From: Herbidospora yilanensis
GTDB lineage: Bacteria > Actinomycetota > Actinomycetes > Streptosporangiales > Streptosporangiaceae
Reading direction: 5' to 3'
DNA length: 58,610 nt
Assembly (NCBI RefSeq): GCF_001570565.1
Contig: NZ_BBXE01000051.1
Location: 1-58,610, forward strand
A program made the translations under genes and the position numbers. Within the stretch, counting starts at the first letter, position 1. Every line of letters starts with the position of its first letter. Below the pieces are notes generated by a model. The model was not told the DNA's origin. It ran no database searches and was given only the letters and a program-made list of their open reading frames with translations. Of this stretch, positions 42,701 through 49,221 are shown piece by piece.

Positions 42701-43748
42701 GGCCGCCGGGGCCCGCGCGCAGCCCGCGCATCGCCGCGCCGGTGACCGCCAGGCCGCCCTCGGAGGAGACGTCGGCGGAGGCCGGGGCGTCCAGGAGCGA
42801 CACGCCCTGCGGCAGGGCGGCCTGCCGGTCGGCCCGGCCGACGAGGAAGACACGGCCGTTCGTGCCCGACTGGACCGTCAGCTCGCCCAGGCGGCCCGAC
42901 GCCAGCTCGCGGGTGGTCCCGCCCAGATGGTGACGGACCCTGACCGACGCGCCGTCGCGGGTGGCGAAGGCCACGCCGCCGTCGGCGGTCGCGCGCAGGT
43001 CGAAGGGCACCGATTCGGTCGCGGCGAGTCGCACGAGCTCGCCACCCGCCCGGACCTCGACGAGCCGGGCGCCGTCGGCCGCGACCACCGTGTCCCCCAC
43101 GGGGACGGCCGAGGTGAGCTGACCGGCGGTCACGACGGCCCTGGTCACGCGCTTGGCGGCGGTGTCGACCGTGAGGAGGCGGGTGGTGCCGTGCCGCTCG
43201 CTGACACCCTGGGTGAGCGCGACCGTGTCACCGGCGCCGCAGCCCGGGTTGAAGTAGGCGAGGGTCACCTGGTCGCGGAGCTTGGTGACGGCTCCCGTCT
43301 TGGCGTCGATGATCGCGGCGAACGCGCCCCGGCTGAACAACCAGTCGCGGTTGGTGAAGTGGCGCGGCGCGTAGACGGCCACGATCCTGGTGCCGGATCC
43401 GGTAAGGCAGGCGTTGCCGATCCACTGGTCGGTGTCCATGCCCGGCTCGGTGAGCGTGGCGACGGTCCGCCACCGGTAGCCCGAGGCGGCCGTCGCCGTG
43501 AACACGTGGAACCCGGTCGCGTCACCGGCCGTGGTGACGGCGAGGTCGGTCGACTTCTGCCAGTTCGCACCGAGCACGCGGTCACGCAACTCCGGCTGGA
43601 CGGACGACAGGTCGAGGTGCTGCGGCGACGGGGCCGGAGTGGGCGCGGGCGGCTCGGCCAGCGCGGGGGCCGTGGAGGTGAGCAGACTGGCGGCGATCGT
43701 GGCGCCGATGAGGAGCAGCCGCCGGGGGTGTCTCATAGCCGGGAGCAT
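39705..43748 (-). CDS. Very large secreted SGNH/GDSL hydrolase with multidomain N-terminus
   Basis: I take the start at ATG 43748 or 43736 (about 1345 residues) because a normal Sec signal peptide follows (RHPRRLLLIGATIAASLLTS, cleavage near PALA-EP). Residues about 30-370 are repeat-rich and propeller-like. Residues about 450-720 contain a lysozyme-like segment (SIMFGILAQESNLWQAQ, GISQQTDNMRGD) resembling lytic transglycosylases. A beta-rich carbohydrate-binding-like part follows. The last 350 residues are an SGNH esterase: AMGDSVTSGEG, LTLGANDADW and the His block SALHPTRRG. It may act on cell-wall polymers and their acyl groups. Function is inferred. Confidence 0.8.
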   Translation of the reverse strand: MLPAMRHPRRLLLIGATIAASLLTSTAPALAEPPAPTPAPSPQHLDLSSVQPELRDRVLGANWQKSTDLAVTTAGDATGFHVFTATAASGYRWRTVATLTEPGMDTDQWIGNACLTGSGTRIVAVYAPRHFTNRDWLFSRGAFAAIIDAKTGAVTKLRDQVTLAYFNPGCGAGDTVALTQGVSERHGTTRLLTVDTAAKRVTRAVVTAGQLTSAVPVGDTVVAADGARLVEVRAGGELVRLAATESVPFDLRATADGGVAFATRDGASVRVRHHLGGTTRELASGRLGELTVQSGTNGRVFLVGRADRQAALPQGVSLLDAPASADVSSEGGLAVTGAAMRGLRAGPGGPPAGPPDATALGDDTPGVSPEVPDAEPVDITAQVVPTKADVGFEVQPGADLLPAAASGRAVNPKPAPALRVVGPAVTTSVAGTVDTGYRCAIPRNDPAIQVYQPHWRQVEWAVDQLVFKNRLNVTRPNGWKGSGLPGWNPQTEFPVPDLQGGGRIPVSIMFGILAQESNLWQAQRSVLEGETGNPLVGNFYGVNVYDDNPANDWDVDFTKADCGYGISQQTDNMRGDVSQWSPNTQKRVALDYVTNIAAGMSTLAQKWNQIWTDTDGQAKVHDGDPSKIENWYLAVWAYNSGWHAKADAWKIDNYGTPNNGAWGVGWTNNPANSTYRPDRRPFLDDNNYADAAHPQDWPYQEKVLGWAAWPITKTYWDPAQNKTVAEGGYNYAWWTTPGYRTMIVPTISNTGIVDNNVFCAPGNECQPPPTGNGHGTCQRSDFKCWWHFSQEWKDCTSACGHEASLRYDSTWASTERVEPTDQWTMCRTPGLPSVGGDTTKVLIVDDTTVPAVRGGCDNSGWTNSGTLTFDFAQDSAGRVPARADFQQLGNGFGGHEWFAYTRTSAGNGDVMRVTGTWKPNQDINGWARVLVHIPKRRAETQQAPYTIHLGNNVRETRYLSQSREQNAWYNLGVFQFAGRPEVSLTNLNPEGDGSAAVSWDAVAFQVLKNRPKHFVVAMGDSVTSGEGVGNYYAETDFGYQTPRWNACRRSSDAWIRQTVLPGETQTVGQLADSFDPRLDFAFVACSGADARDVFVDQYAYMDQPMGAWSDYRGKAEGRFREAAQLESGFLTKNTTLVALTLGANDADWSDVLAGCYLINCKAGGSPYEDQLRARITDVLNTKMEFGLPANVADILRQIENKTDNKNGNRGKKAKIVLMGYPNVLGGTICQRFDQDEIGMLQRLGGHFVTEAKNTVQGLRATGNEVSFADSLPAFTGHGACDADPWINKVIFTKTGPGDFTDIWDGCLADGGRCASRSALHPTRRGAQEFATVFGNHLRSSEVNYTGW

Positions 43749-43749
43749 C

Positions 43750-43776
43750 GGCAGGCCGTCTTGACACGGCCTTGCC
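43750..43776. promoter_or_regulatory. Inverted repeat between SGNH and clpP genes
   Basis: Arms GGCAGGCCGT and ACGGCCTTGCC (one-base bulge) flank CTTGAC. It covers a TTGACA at 43761 that could be a promoter element. Confidence 0.4.
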
Positions 43777-43826
43777 ATGTGGCGTCGCGGCACGGGGCGG
43801 CCACGTTCCGCGCGCTGCTCTGAGCG

Positions 43827-43845
43827 GATCCGCCGCAGGCGGATC
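43827..43845. promoter_or_regulatory. Putative PopR operator, GATCCGCC-GCA-GGCGGATC
   Basis: A perfect 8-3-8 inverted repeat 39 bp upstream of the clpP start. As I recall, the Streptomyces lividans PopR site also has a GCC-N3-GGC core. Binding is inferred. Confidence 0.55.
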
Positions 43846-43884
43846 GGGTCGATATCGCACCGGGCGGCCCCACATGCTGGACGC

Positions 43885-44511
43885 ATGAGCGAAGATTCGA
43901 AAGCCCCTCTGTTCGACGTGCATTTGCGGCGTCGGCTCTACGAGCAGCGAACGCTCGTTCTCGACGGACCACTCGACGACGACAACGGCACCCTTCTCAC
44001 CACGCAGCTGATAACCCTCGCCATGGAGGACCCCTCTGCCGACATCGCGTTGTGGATCCATTCGCCGGGTGGTTCCGTGCCGTCGATGCTGGCGATCCGT
44101 GACGTCATGCGGCTGATCCCGTGTGACGTGTCGACGCTGGTGCTGGGCATCGCCTACAGCGCCGGTCAGTTCCTGCTCTCCTCGGGCGCACGGGGGAAAC
44201 GCCGTGCCCTCCCCCATGCGCGGGTGCTGATGCACCAGGGGTCGGCCGGCATCGGCGGCACCGCCGTCGACATCGAACTGCAGGCCAGCGACCTGCGCCA
44301 CACCCGTGACACGGTGCTCGGCCTCATCGCCGAAGACACCGGCCAGCCCGTGGAGCGCATCTTCGACGACTCCCTGCACGACCGCTGGTATACGGCCCGG
44401 GAGGCGCTCGACTACGGCTTCATCGATTCGATCGTCAGCGATTTCGGCGAGATCGCGCCGCTCGCCCACCATCGGCTCGGTTTCGGCGTCACCGAAGGAG
44501 CGGCCCGATGA
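43885..44511 (+). CDS. ClpP-family protease subunit, active-type (clpP3-like)
   Basis: ATG 43885 gives 208 residues. The catalytic triad is recognisable: Ser in GIAYSAGQFLLSSG, His in HARVLMHQG and Asp in the YGFIDSIVSDF region. ClpP forms a 14-subunit barrel fed by ClpX or ClpC. The next clpP gene overlaps by 4 bp and encodes a Ser-less subunit, and a popR-like gene follows, the arrangement associated with the secondary clpP3-clpP4 operon of Streptomyces, expressed when primary ClpP1P2 is insufficient. Confidence 0.9.
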   Translation: MSEDSKAPLFDVHLRRRLYEQRTLVLDGPLDDDNGTLLTTQLITLAMEDPSADIALWIHSPGGSVPSMLAIRDVMRLIPCDVSTLVLGIAYSAGQFLLSSGARGKRRALPHARVLMHQGSAGIGGTAVDIELQASDLRHTRDTVLGLIAEDTGQPVERIFDDSLHDRWYTAREALDYGFIDSIVSDFGEIAPLAHHRLGFGVTEGAAR

Positions 44512-45113
44512 GCACGTACACGATCCCCAACGTCATCGCCCGCAATTCGCGGGGCGAGCGTATTCTCGACGTCTATTCACATCTGCTCACCGAGCGAATC
44601 GTCTACCTGGGCACGGCGATCGACGCGGGTGTCGCGAACGCGCTCATCGCGCAGTTGATTTTCCTGGAATCCGACAATCCCGATGCCGAGATCCAGTTCT
44701 ACATCAACTGCGAGGGCGGCGACCCGAGCGCGATGCTCGCGATCTACGACACGATGCGCTACATCCGCCCGAAGGTCGCCACGACCTGCGTCGGCCAGGC
44801 CATCGCGGTGGGCGCGGTGCTTCTCGCGGCGGGCGCGGAAGGGAAACGGGCCGCCCTGCCGCACGCACGGGTGGTCCTGCACCAGCCGGCCGCCCAGGGG
44901 CGCGGCGCGATCCCCGATCTCATCCTGCAGGCCGACGAGGTCGTGCGTGTCCGGGCCGACATCGAGCGCATCCTGTCGCGTCACACGGGCCAGACCGTCG
45001 AGACACTGCGCGCCGACACCGACCGCGACCGGGTCTTCACCGCGCCGGCGGCGATGGAATACGGGCTCCTCGACCAGATCATCGACGAGCACTCGCGCAC
45101 CCGGTCTCGCTAG
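44508..45113 (+). CDS. ClpP-like subunit lacking the catalytic serine (clpP4-like)
   Basis: The 201-residue protein starts in an ATGA overlap. It aligns along the whole ClpP fold, including FYINCEGGDPSAMLAIYDTM, the His in VVLHQPAAQG and the Asp in YGLLDQIIDEH. At the nucleophile position, where E. coli ClpP has GQAASMGA, this protein has GQAIAVGA: Ser is Ala. It therefore cannot hydrolyse peptides by the normal mechanism and probably forms mixed barrels with the upstream subunit, as ClpR does in chloroplasts. Its TAG stop lies within a duplicated piece of popR. Confidence 0.88.
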   Translation: MSTYTIPNVIARNSRGERILDVYSHLLTERIVYLGTAIDAGVANALIAQLIFLESDNPDAEIQFYINCEGGDPSAMLAIYDTMRYIRPKVATTCVGQAIAVGAVLLAAGAEGKRAALPHARVVLHQPAAQGRGAIPDLILQADEVVRVRADIERILSRHTGQTVETLRADTDRDRVFTAPAAMEYGLLDQIIDEHSRTRSR

Positions 45114-45214
45114 GCGGCCGGCCGGGCGGCGCCCGCCGACATGCCACCCTGCGCCGTAGGTGTCACGCTAGGCGGCCAGCAGGGTGGCCCCCGCCGACAT
45201 GCCGCCCTGCGCCG
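45109..45214. repeat. Direct duplication of the popR 3' end (48 bp, 58-bp offset)
   Basis: Copy A (45109-45156) and copy B (45167-45214, the real popR end) differ at only a few bases. Copy A, read in the popR frame, still ends Ala-Ala-stop and encodes AQGGMSAGAARPAA. Its stop triplet overlaps the clpP4-like stop on the other strand. Confidence 0.8.
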
Positions 45215-45503
45215 CCCGCAGGTTCTCGGTCACGGCGGAGGTCAGCTCGACCAGGGTGACGTCGAGTGCCCCGGCGACCGCGGCGATCATCTCGCTCGAC
45301 GGCTCTTTGACGCCGCGTTCCATCTCGGAGAGGTACTGCGGCGAGACCCCGGCGCGGCGCGCGGTCTCCGCCAGCTTCTCACCACGCTCGTGGCGGATCT
45401 CCCGCAGGCACTCACCGAGCGCCTCCCGCCACAGCGGCTCGCGCGCGGGCTCCGGCTCGCTTCGGTCGCTCACCCGCCGCAGCGGCGTAACAGAGGAGGC
45501 CAT
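45168..45503 (-). CDS. popR: PopR-like XRE-family regulator with C-terminal Ala-Ala degron
   Basis: The 111-residue protein has one Cro/CI-type HTH (LAETARRAGVSPQYLSEMERG) in the middle and ends LLAA. In Streptomyces lividans, PopR activates clpP3-clpP4 and is itself degraded by ClpP1/P2, with the final two alanines required; the tail, size and neighbouring clpP pair match. Here popR is convergent with the clpP genes rather than co-directional. When the main protease is overwhelmed PopR should accumulate and induce the secondary clpP operon. The symbol is assigned by context and tail, not by database search. Confidence 0.75.
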   Translation of the reverse strand: MASSVTPLRRVSDRSEPEPAREPLWREALGECLREIRHERGEKLAETARRAGVSPQYLSEMERGVKEPSSEMIAAVAGALDVTLVELTSAVTENLRAAQGGMSAGATLLAA

Positions 45504-45682
45504 GCCTCACCATAAACAGTCACCGCGCCGCCGTCGCGGCGGCTTCGCGCACAGCACAACCAGATCTGCCGTCGCCATTGGAGACTGATGGGTCATGCCC
45601 CCGGGGGATGGAACGGTCCTTGTCGTGTCCCCGTCCGGGTGAGAAGCTGCGCAGGCATTTCCCCGGCGTAGATGGAGGATTC

Positions 45683-46411
45683 GTGACGACTCCGGCGCAA
45701 GCCAAGATCAGTGCCATGGCGGCGATCAATGAGGGGCTGCTGCTCACCCCGCTCGCGACGGCGAAGGTCTGGAATCCGTCGAAGTCGATCACCGAGCCGA
45801 TGACCCCCTCCTTCTCGGGCAGCCCGGGGTTGGTCGGGGTGCCCGAGTTCGTCGCCGACAAGGTCACCTTCGCCGCTCCGGGTACGCAGAAGCAGAACCT
45901 GGTCCTGCTCGCGAAGAAGGCCGGCCTCATCGACAGTGAGGCGAACTGGGCCCAGATGACCTCGGAAGTGGTCGAGGAGTTACGGGTGCGGGCCAAGAAG
46001 GCGTACGTCACCTACGGCCGGGAGTTGCTGAAGACCATGAAGGGCGGTGTCTGCACGATGTTCACCTGCGCCGCCATCGGATGGGTGGCCGAGAACGCCG
46101 AATCGCTCCCCGATGACGCCGTGGTGGAGTTGTTCGCGCACGTCGATTCGGGTGCGGGCCACGGGTTCGCGGTCGTCGATCGCAACCGCACGGGAAATGC
46201 CGACAAGGTCGACGAGTGGGGAGACCTGTGTTTCGTCGTCGATCCCTGGTTCGCCCGTCATCGGCGTACTCCTCCGGGCACGGATCATGTCAAGAATCTC
46301 GTGGTGAACGATCCCTTCCATCTGGCGGCGTACGTCGACTTTCTCAAGGAACCGAAGGCGAGGGTCTCCCAGTTGACGTTCACGAAGGCGGAATTGCCGA
46401 CGCTGCTCTGA
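45683..46411 (+). CDS. Papain-like Cys-His-Asp fold protein of unknown role
   Basis: GTG 45683 follows a GGAGG site and gives 242 residues; the frame is open further upstream without a site. I do not recognise a named family. Three blocks are spaced like a papain/transglutaminase-type triad: GGVCTMFTCAAIGW (Cys124), GHGFAVVDRN (His160) and WGDLCFVVDPWF (Asp187). No signal peptide is visible. Similar C-H-D patterns occur in YopT-like proteases, toxins and deamidases. It precedes the RiPP cluster by 249 bp on the same strand but a hairpin at 46428 separates them, so membership in the cluster is uncertain. Confidence 0.6.
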   Translation: MTTPAQAKISAMAAINEGLLLTPLATAKVWNPSKSITEPMTPSFSGSPGLVGVPEFVADKVTFAAPGTQKQNLVLLAKKAGLIDSEANWAQMTSEVVEELRVRAKKAYVTYGRELLKTMKGGVCTMFTCAAIGWVAENAESLPDDAVVELFAHVDSGAGHGFAVVDRNRTGNADKVDEWGDLCFVVDPWFARHRRTPPGTDHVKNLVVNDPFHLAAYVDFLKEPKARVSQLTFTKAELPTLL

Positions 46412-46427
46412 CCCGCTCGGGGCCCAC

Positions 46428-46454
46428 ACGGCGCGAGGCCATGGTGCGCGCCGT
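46428..46454. terminator. Hairpin after the papain-like gene
   Basis: Perfect 8-bp arms ACGGCGCG and CGCGCCGT with an 11-base loop, 17 bp after the stop codon. Confidence 0.5.
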
Positions 46455-46561
46455 CCGGCGAATGCGATGAAGAGAAGTAATCTCTCACCATCCTGGAATT
46501 CGCCGGTTCGGAAATCTTACGGGCCGTTATCGTCGCAGGTCCCAGAGGTGGACATTACTTA

Positions 46562-46619
46562 TTGTCGCCGACCGCTCGTTTGTCGCCGAACTGGACGTGA
46601 TCAACCGGTCTGCTTATCG
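46562..46619 (+). promoter_or_regulatory. RiPP promoter region with direct repeat TTGTCGCCGA
   Basis: Two identical 10-bp copies at 46562 and 46580 (18-bp period) lie in an AT-richer stretch 72-99 bp before the precursor start. TGGACG at 46592 and TTATCG at 46614 (16-bp spacer) form a possible promoter. Confidence 0.4.
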
Positions 46620-46660
46620 TGACGATCGTCCCCGAAATCGCGCGAGAAACGGGAGAGCAG

Positions 46661-46816
46661 ATGGCGAATGACGAACCGCTCCACCTTGATCTGAATTCGC
46701 TCGACGTGACGACGGTCGAGCTTCCGGGCGAGGATCTCGTCGAAGCCCTGGGCATGGGGCTGGGCAACACCGAAGTCGGAGCTTCCGGCATCGGGCGTAC
46801 GAGCTGGTTGATCTAG
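46661..46816 (+). CDS. Pyritide/thiopeptide-like RiPP precursor peptide, cysteine-free core
   Basis: ATG 46661 follows GGGAGAG and gives 51 residues. The acidic leader (LHLDLNSLDVTTVELP, then EDLVEAL) resembles thiopeptide leaders, and its end GNTEVGA followed by Ser is the same junction as in thiomuracin and GE2270 precursors. The predicted core is SGIGRTSWLI: Ser42, Thr47 and Ser48 can be dehydrated, and there is no Cys, so no thiazoles or lanthionines can form. The LanB gene starts 11 bp after the stop. Dha from Ser42 and Ser48 are the expected partners of a pyridine-forming cycloaddition that would release the leader. Inferred, not shown. Confidence 0.82.
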   Translation: MANDEPLHLDLNSLDVTTVELPGEDLVEALGMGLGNTEVGASGIGRTSWLI

Positions 46817-46827
46817 GTCTTCCCGGC

Positions 46828-49221
46828 ATGGTCTCGGCGCGTCGGGGTCCGCAGGGACGCGTCGAGATCGACGCGGCCGTGGTCGTGAGGGTGGCCGCGC
46901 TGCCGGTGGCGGCCCTGGCGGAGTCGAGGTGCGCGGCCTCGTGGGGACGCGTACAGGAGATTCTGGCCCTTCGTGAACGGCTGGCGGTGGAGGGGCGGCG
47001 GCTCGCCGTCGAGTTGGAGCCGGTGATCGGGGCGGCGGAGGCCGGGCCCGAGCGGGCGGCGCTGGTGGCGCTGCGGCGGGCGTTGTACAACACGAGACGG
47101 GGCCGTCCGGTGGAGGTGGCCGGCCTGGGCCGGCGTATCGCGGCCTGGTTCGAGGATCTCGATCGGCATGACGAGCTGGTCCGGGGGTTGCCGGAACTGC
47201 TCGACCGGGAGTCCCGCGGGGCCGTCGAGGTGCTGCGCCGGTGGGTCGCGACCGATGTCTTCGGTTATGGGGTGCTTCAGGCGGGACCGGCGATGTCCGA
47301 CGCGTTGCGCCGGTGGCTGGCCGAGCCGCCCGGTGGCGTGCCGTCGCGCCGGCTCGTGTTGCGGCTCGCCCGGTATCTGGCGCGGGTGGTCGCGAAGACC
47401 AGCCCTCACTCGACCTTCATGATGACGACGCTCGGGCGGTGGGGCGACGACGATGTGCCGGTCCGGTGGGAGGGGGCGTGGGGGTGGCGCAGCGCGGTCG
47501 AGCCGAACGTGCCGCTGCTGCTGCGGCTGCTCTCCGATCTGGCCCGGACCGACGATGAGCTGGCCGCGCTGTTCGAGGTCAGGGCCAATCCGAGCCTCGC
47601 CGAGGACGACGGCCGCCTGTGGTTCCTGACCGGCCGGGAGGACGCGTTCACCGGTGTCGCCGTGTCGGCGGCGCTGCGGCGGCGGCTGCGCCCGCCTTTC
47701 GGCGATCCGCGCGAGCGGGCCGGCCTGGTCGAGCTGGGGGTGCTGGAGCTGCTGCCCCCGGTCGCCGACCAGGCCGATTCCCACCTGACCGATCTGGTCG
47801 ATCGCCTTGGGACGCATCCGGCGGGCAAGGCGCTGGCCGTCGTGCGGGACGTGCTGGCCCGGTACCCGCGAGCGGTCGGGGTGGACGAACGGGCGGCGCT
47901 GGGCGGGCAGGTGCGGGCCGCCTTGTCCACGCTGGGCGCGGATCTGCCGGACCGTAATCTCTTCCACGAGAACGCCGTGGTCGGTTCGCCGGGTCCCCGG
48001 CTGGGCCTGGACGCCTGGCGGCCCGCGCTGGACGACCTGCGGACGGTCGCCGACTTCGCGGCGGTCTTCGACCGCGACCGGTACGCGCGGGCGCTCGCGG
48101 CCGACCTGTTCGCGGAGCGGATCGGCGCGGGCGCGCAGGTGCCGTTCGGCCGGTTCCACCGAATGCTCGGGTCGTCGGCCGAACTGCGGGCTTTGACGCA
48201 TCCGTGGCAGACGCCCGCCGTGCTGCGGGACGCGCAGCTCGCGGCGTTGCGCGCGTTGCCGTCCGGCGTGATCGATCCGGCGGTGCCGGCCGGTCTGGCC
48301 ACCGGCCGAGCCGTGGGATCGGTGTCGTGTTTCGTGCAGACGATCGGGCCGCCGGACGAGACGCCGGTACGGCTGGTGCTCAACGGCTTCGGCCCGGGGC
48401 ATGGGGCGATGCGCAGCCGGGTGCACCGCCTGCTGAGGGTCGCGGGGGTTCGCGTCGGCGAGAACCGGCCGCTCGGGGTGGAGCACGGACTGCCGGTGGA
48501 GATCAGCGGGTTGTTCGGCAACAACGTCAATCTGCGGTCGCCGGTGGCGTCGCTGGAATTCGGCTATCCGGGTGTGGTTCCGCGCGGGGACGTCGTCGGC
48601 CTGGGAGAACTGGCCGTGCGGCACGGCCCGGACGGTCTCGTCCTGGTGCGGGCCGGAGACGGCGTCCGCATTCGGCCGGTCTACACGGGGATGGTGGCGC
48701 CTCTGCTGTTGCCGCGTACGGCGCGGCTTCTGCTGCAGTTCTTCGGAGACGTCCCCAGTCCGGTGATGGAGCTCGCGGAGATCTTCTCCCGGCCGCCCGA
48801 GGTCGTTCCGGACCGGATCGTGCGGACGGAACGGGTGTCGGTGGGGCTGGTCACCGTGGCCCGTGCCGCCTGGTACGTCCCGGCGGGTGAGATCCCGCGC
48901 CGGGGAGGCGGTTCGGCGGCGGCGCATCTGCTCGCGCTGGCCGCCTGGTTCGCCGGGCACGGGCTGCCGGAGCGGTGTTTCGTGTCCTCGCGCGTTCCCG
49001 GTGCGCCGGTCCATGAGCGGTTGCGAACGTCGCGGCTGGCCAAGCCGACCTATCTCGATCTCGCCGACCCCGCCCTGGTGGCGCTGTTCGACCGGGGGCT
49101 GGACACGAGCGGTCCGATGGTCGTCTTCCACGAGCCGCTCCCGGACTTCGACGCGGCCGTCGACGTCGGTGGAGGGGGCCGTCACGTGAGCGAATACGTG
49201 GTGGAGGTGGGCCGTGCCTGA
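46828..49221 (+). CDS. Split LanB dehydratase, tRNA-dependent glutamylation protein
   Basis: The 797-residue product matches the N-terminal glutamylation half of class I lanthipeptide dehydratases (thiopeptide TbtB type). Markers are KTSPHSTF near residue 191, followed by SVSCFVQTIG, GNNVNLRSPVASLEFGYP and a late CFVSSRVPG-HERLRTSRLAKPTYLDL region that contacts glutamate/tRNA. There is no C-terminal elimination domain; that function is in the next gene. It should transfer Glu from Glu-tRNA to Ser/Thr of the core. It overlaps the downstream gene by 8 bp. Confidence 0.92.
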   Translation: MVSARRGPQGRVEIDAAVVVRVAALPVAALAESRCAASWGRVQEILALRERLAVEGRRLAVELEPVIGAAEAGPERAALVALRRALYNTRRGRPVEVAGLGRRIAAWFEDLDRHDELVRGLPELLDRESRGAVEVLRRWVATDVFGYGVLQAGPAMSDALRRWLAEPPGGVPSRRLVLRLARYLARVVAKTSPHSTFMMTTLGRWGDDDVPVRWEGAWGWRSAVEPNVPLLLRLLSDLARTDDELAALFEVRANPSLAEDDGRLWFLTGREDAFTGVAVSAALRRRLRPPFGDPRERAGLVELGVLELLPPVADQADSHLTDLVDRLGTHPAGKALAVVRDVLARYPRAVGVDERAALGGQVRAALSTLGADLPDRNLFHENAVVGSPGPRLGLDAWRPALDDLRTVADFAAVFDRDRYARALAADLFAERIGAGAQVPFGRFHRMLGSSAELRALTHPWQTPAVLRDAQLAALRALPSGVIDPAVPAGLATGRAVGSVSCFVQTIGPPDETPVRLVLNGFGPGHGAMRSRVHRLLRVAGVRVGENRPLGVEHGLPVEISGLFGNNVNLRSPVASLEFGYPGVVPRGDVVGLGELAVRHGPDGLVLVRAGDGVRIRPVYTGMVAPLLLPRTARLLLQFFGDVPSPVMELAEIFSRPPEVVPDRIVRTERVSVGLVTVARAAWYVPAGEIPRRGGGSAAAHLLALAAWFAGHGLPERCFVSSRVPGAPVHERLRTSRLAKPTYLDLADPALVALFDRGLDTSGPMVVFHEPLPDFDAAVDVGGGGRHVSEYVVEVGRA

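Noticed and set aside
39741-43823. 1360-codon plus-strand frame antisense to the SGNH gene
   Set aside because: Composition is Val/Gly/Arg repetitive and no motif is present, while the minus frame has signal peptide and catalytic blocks.
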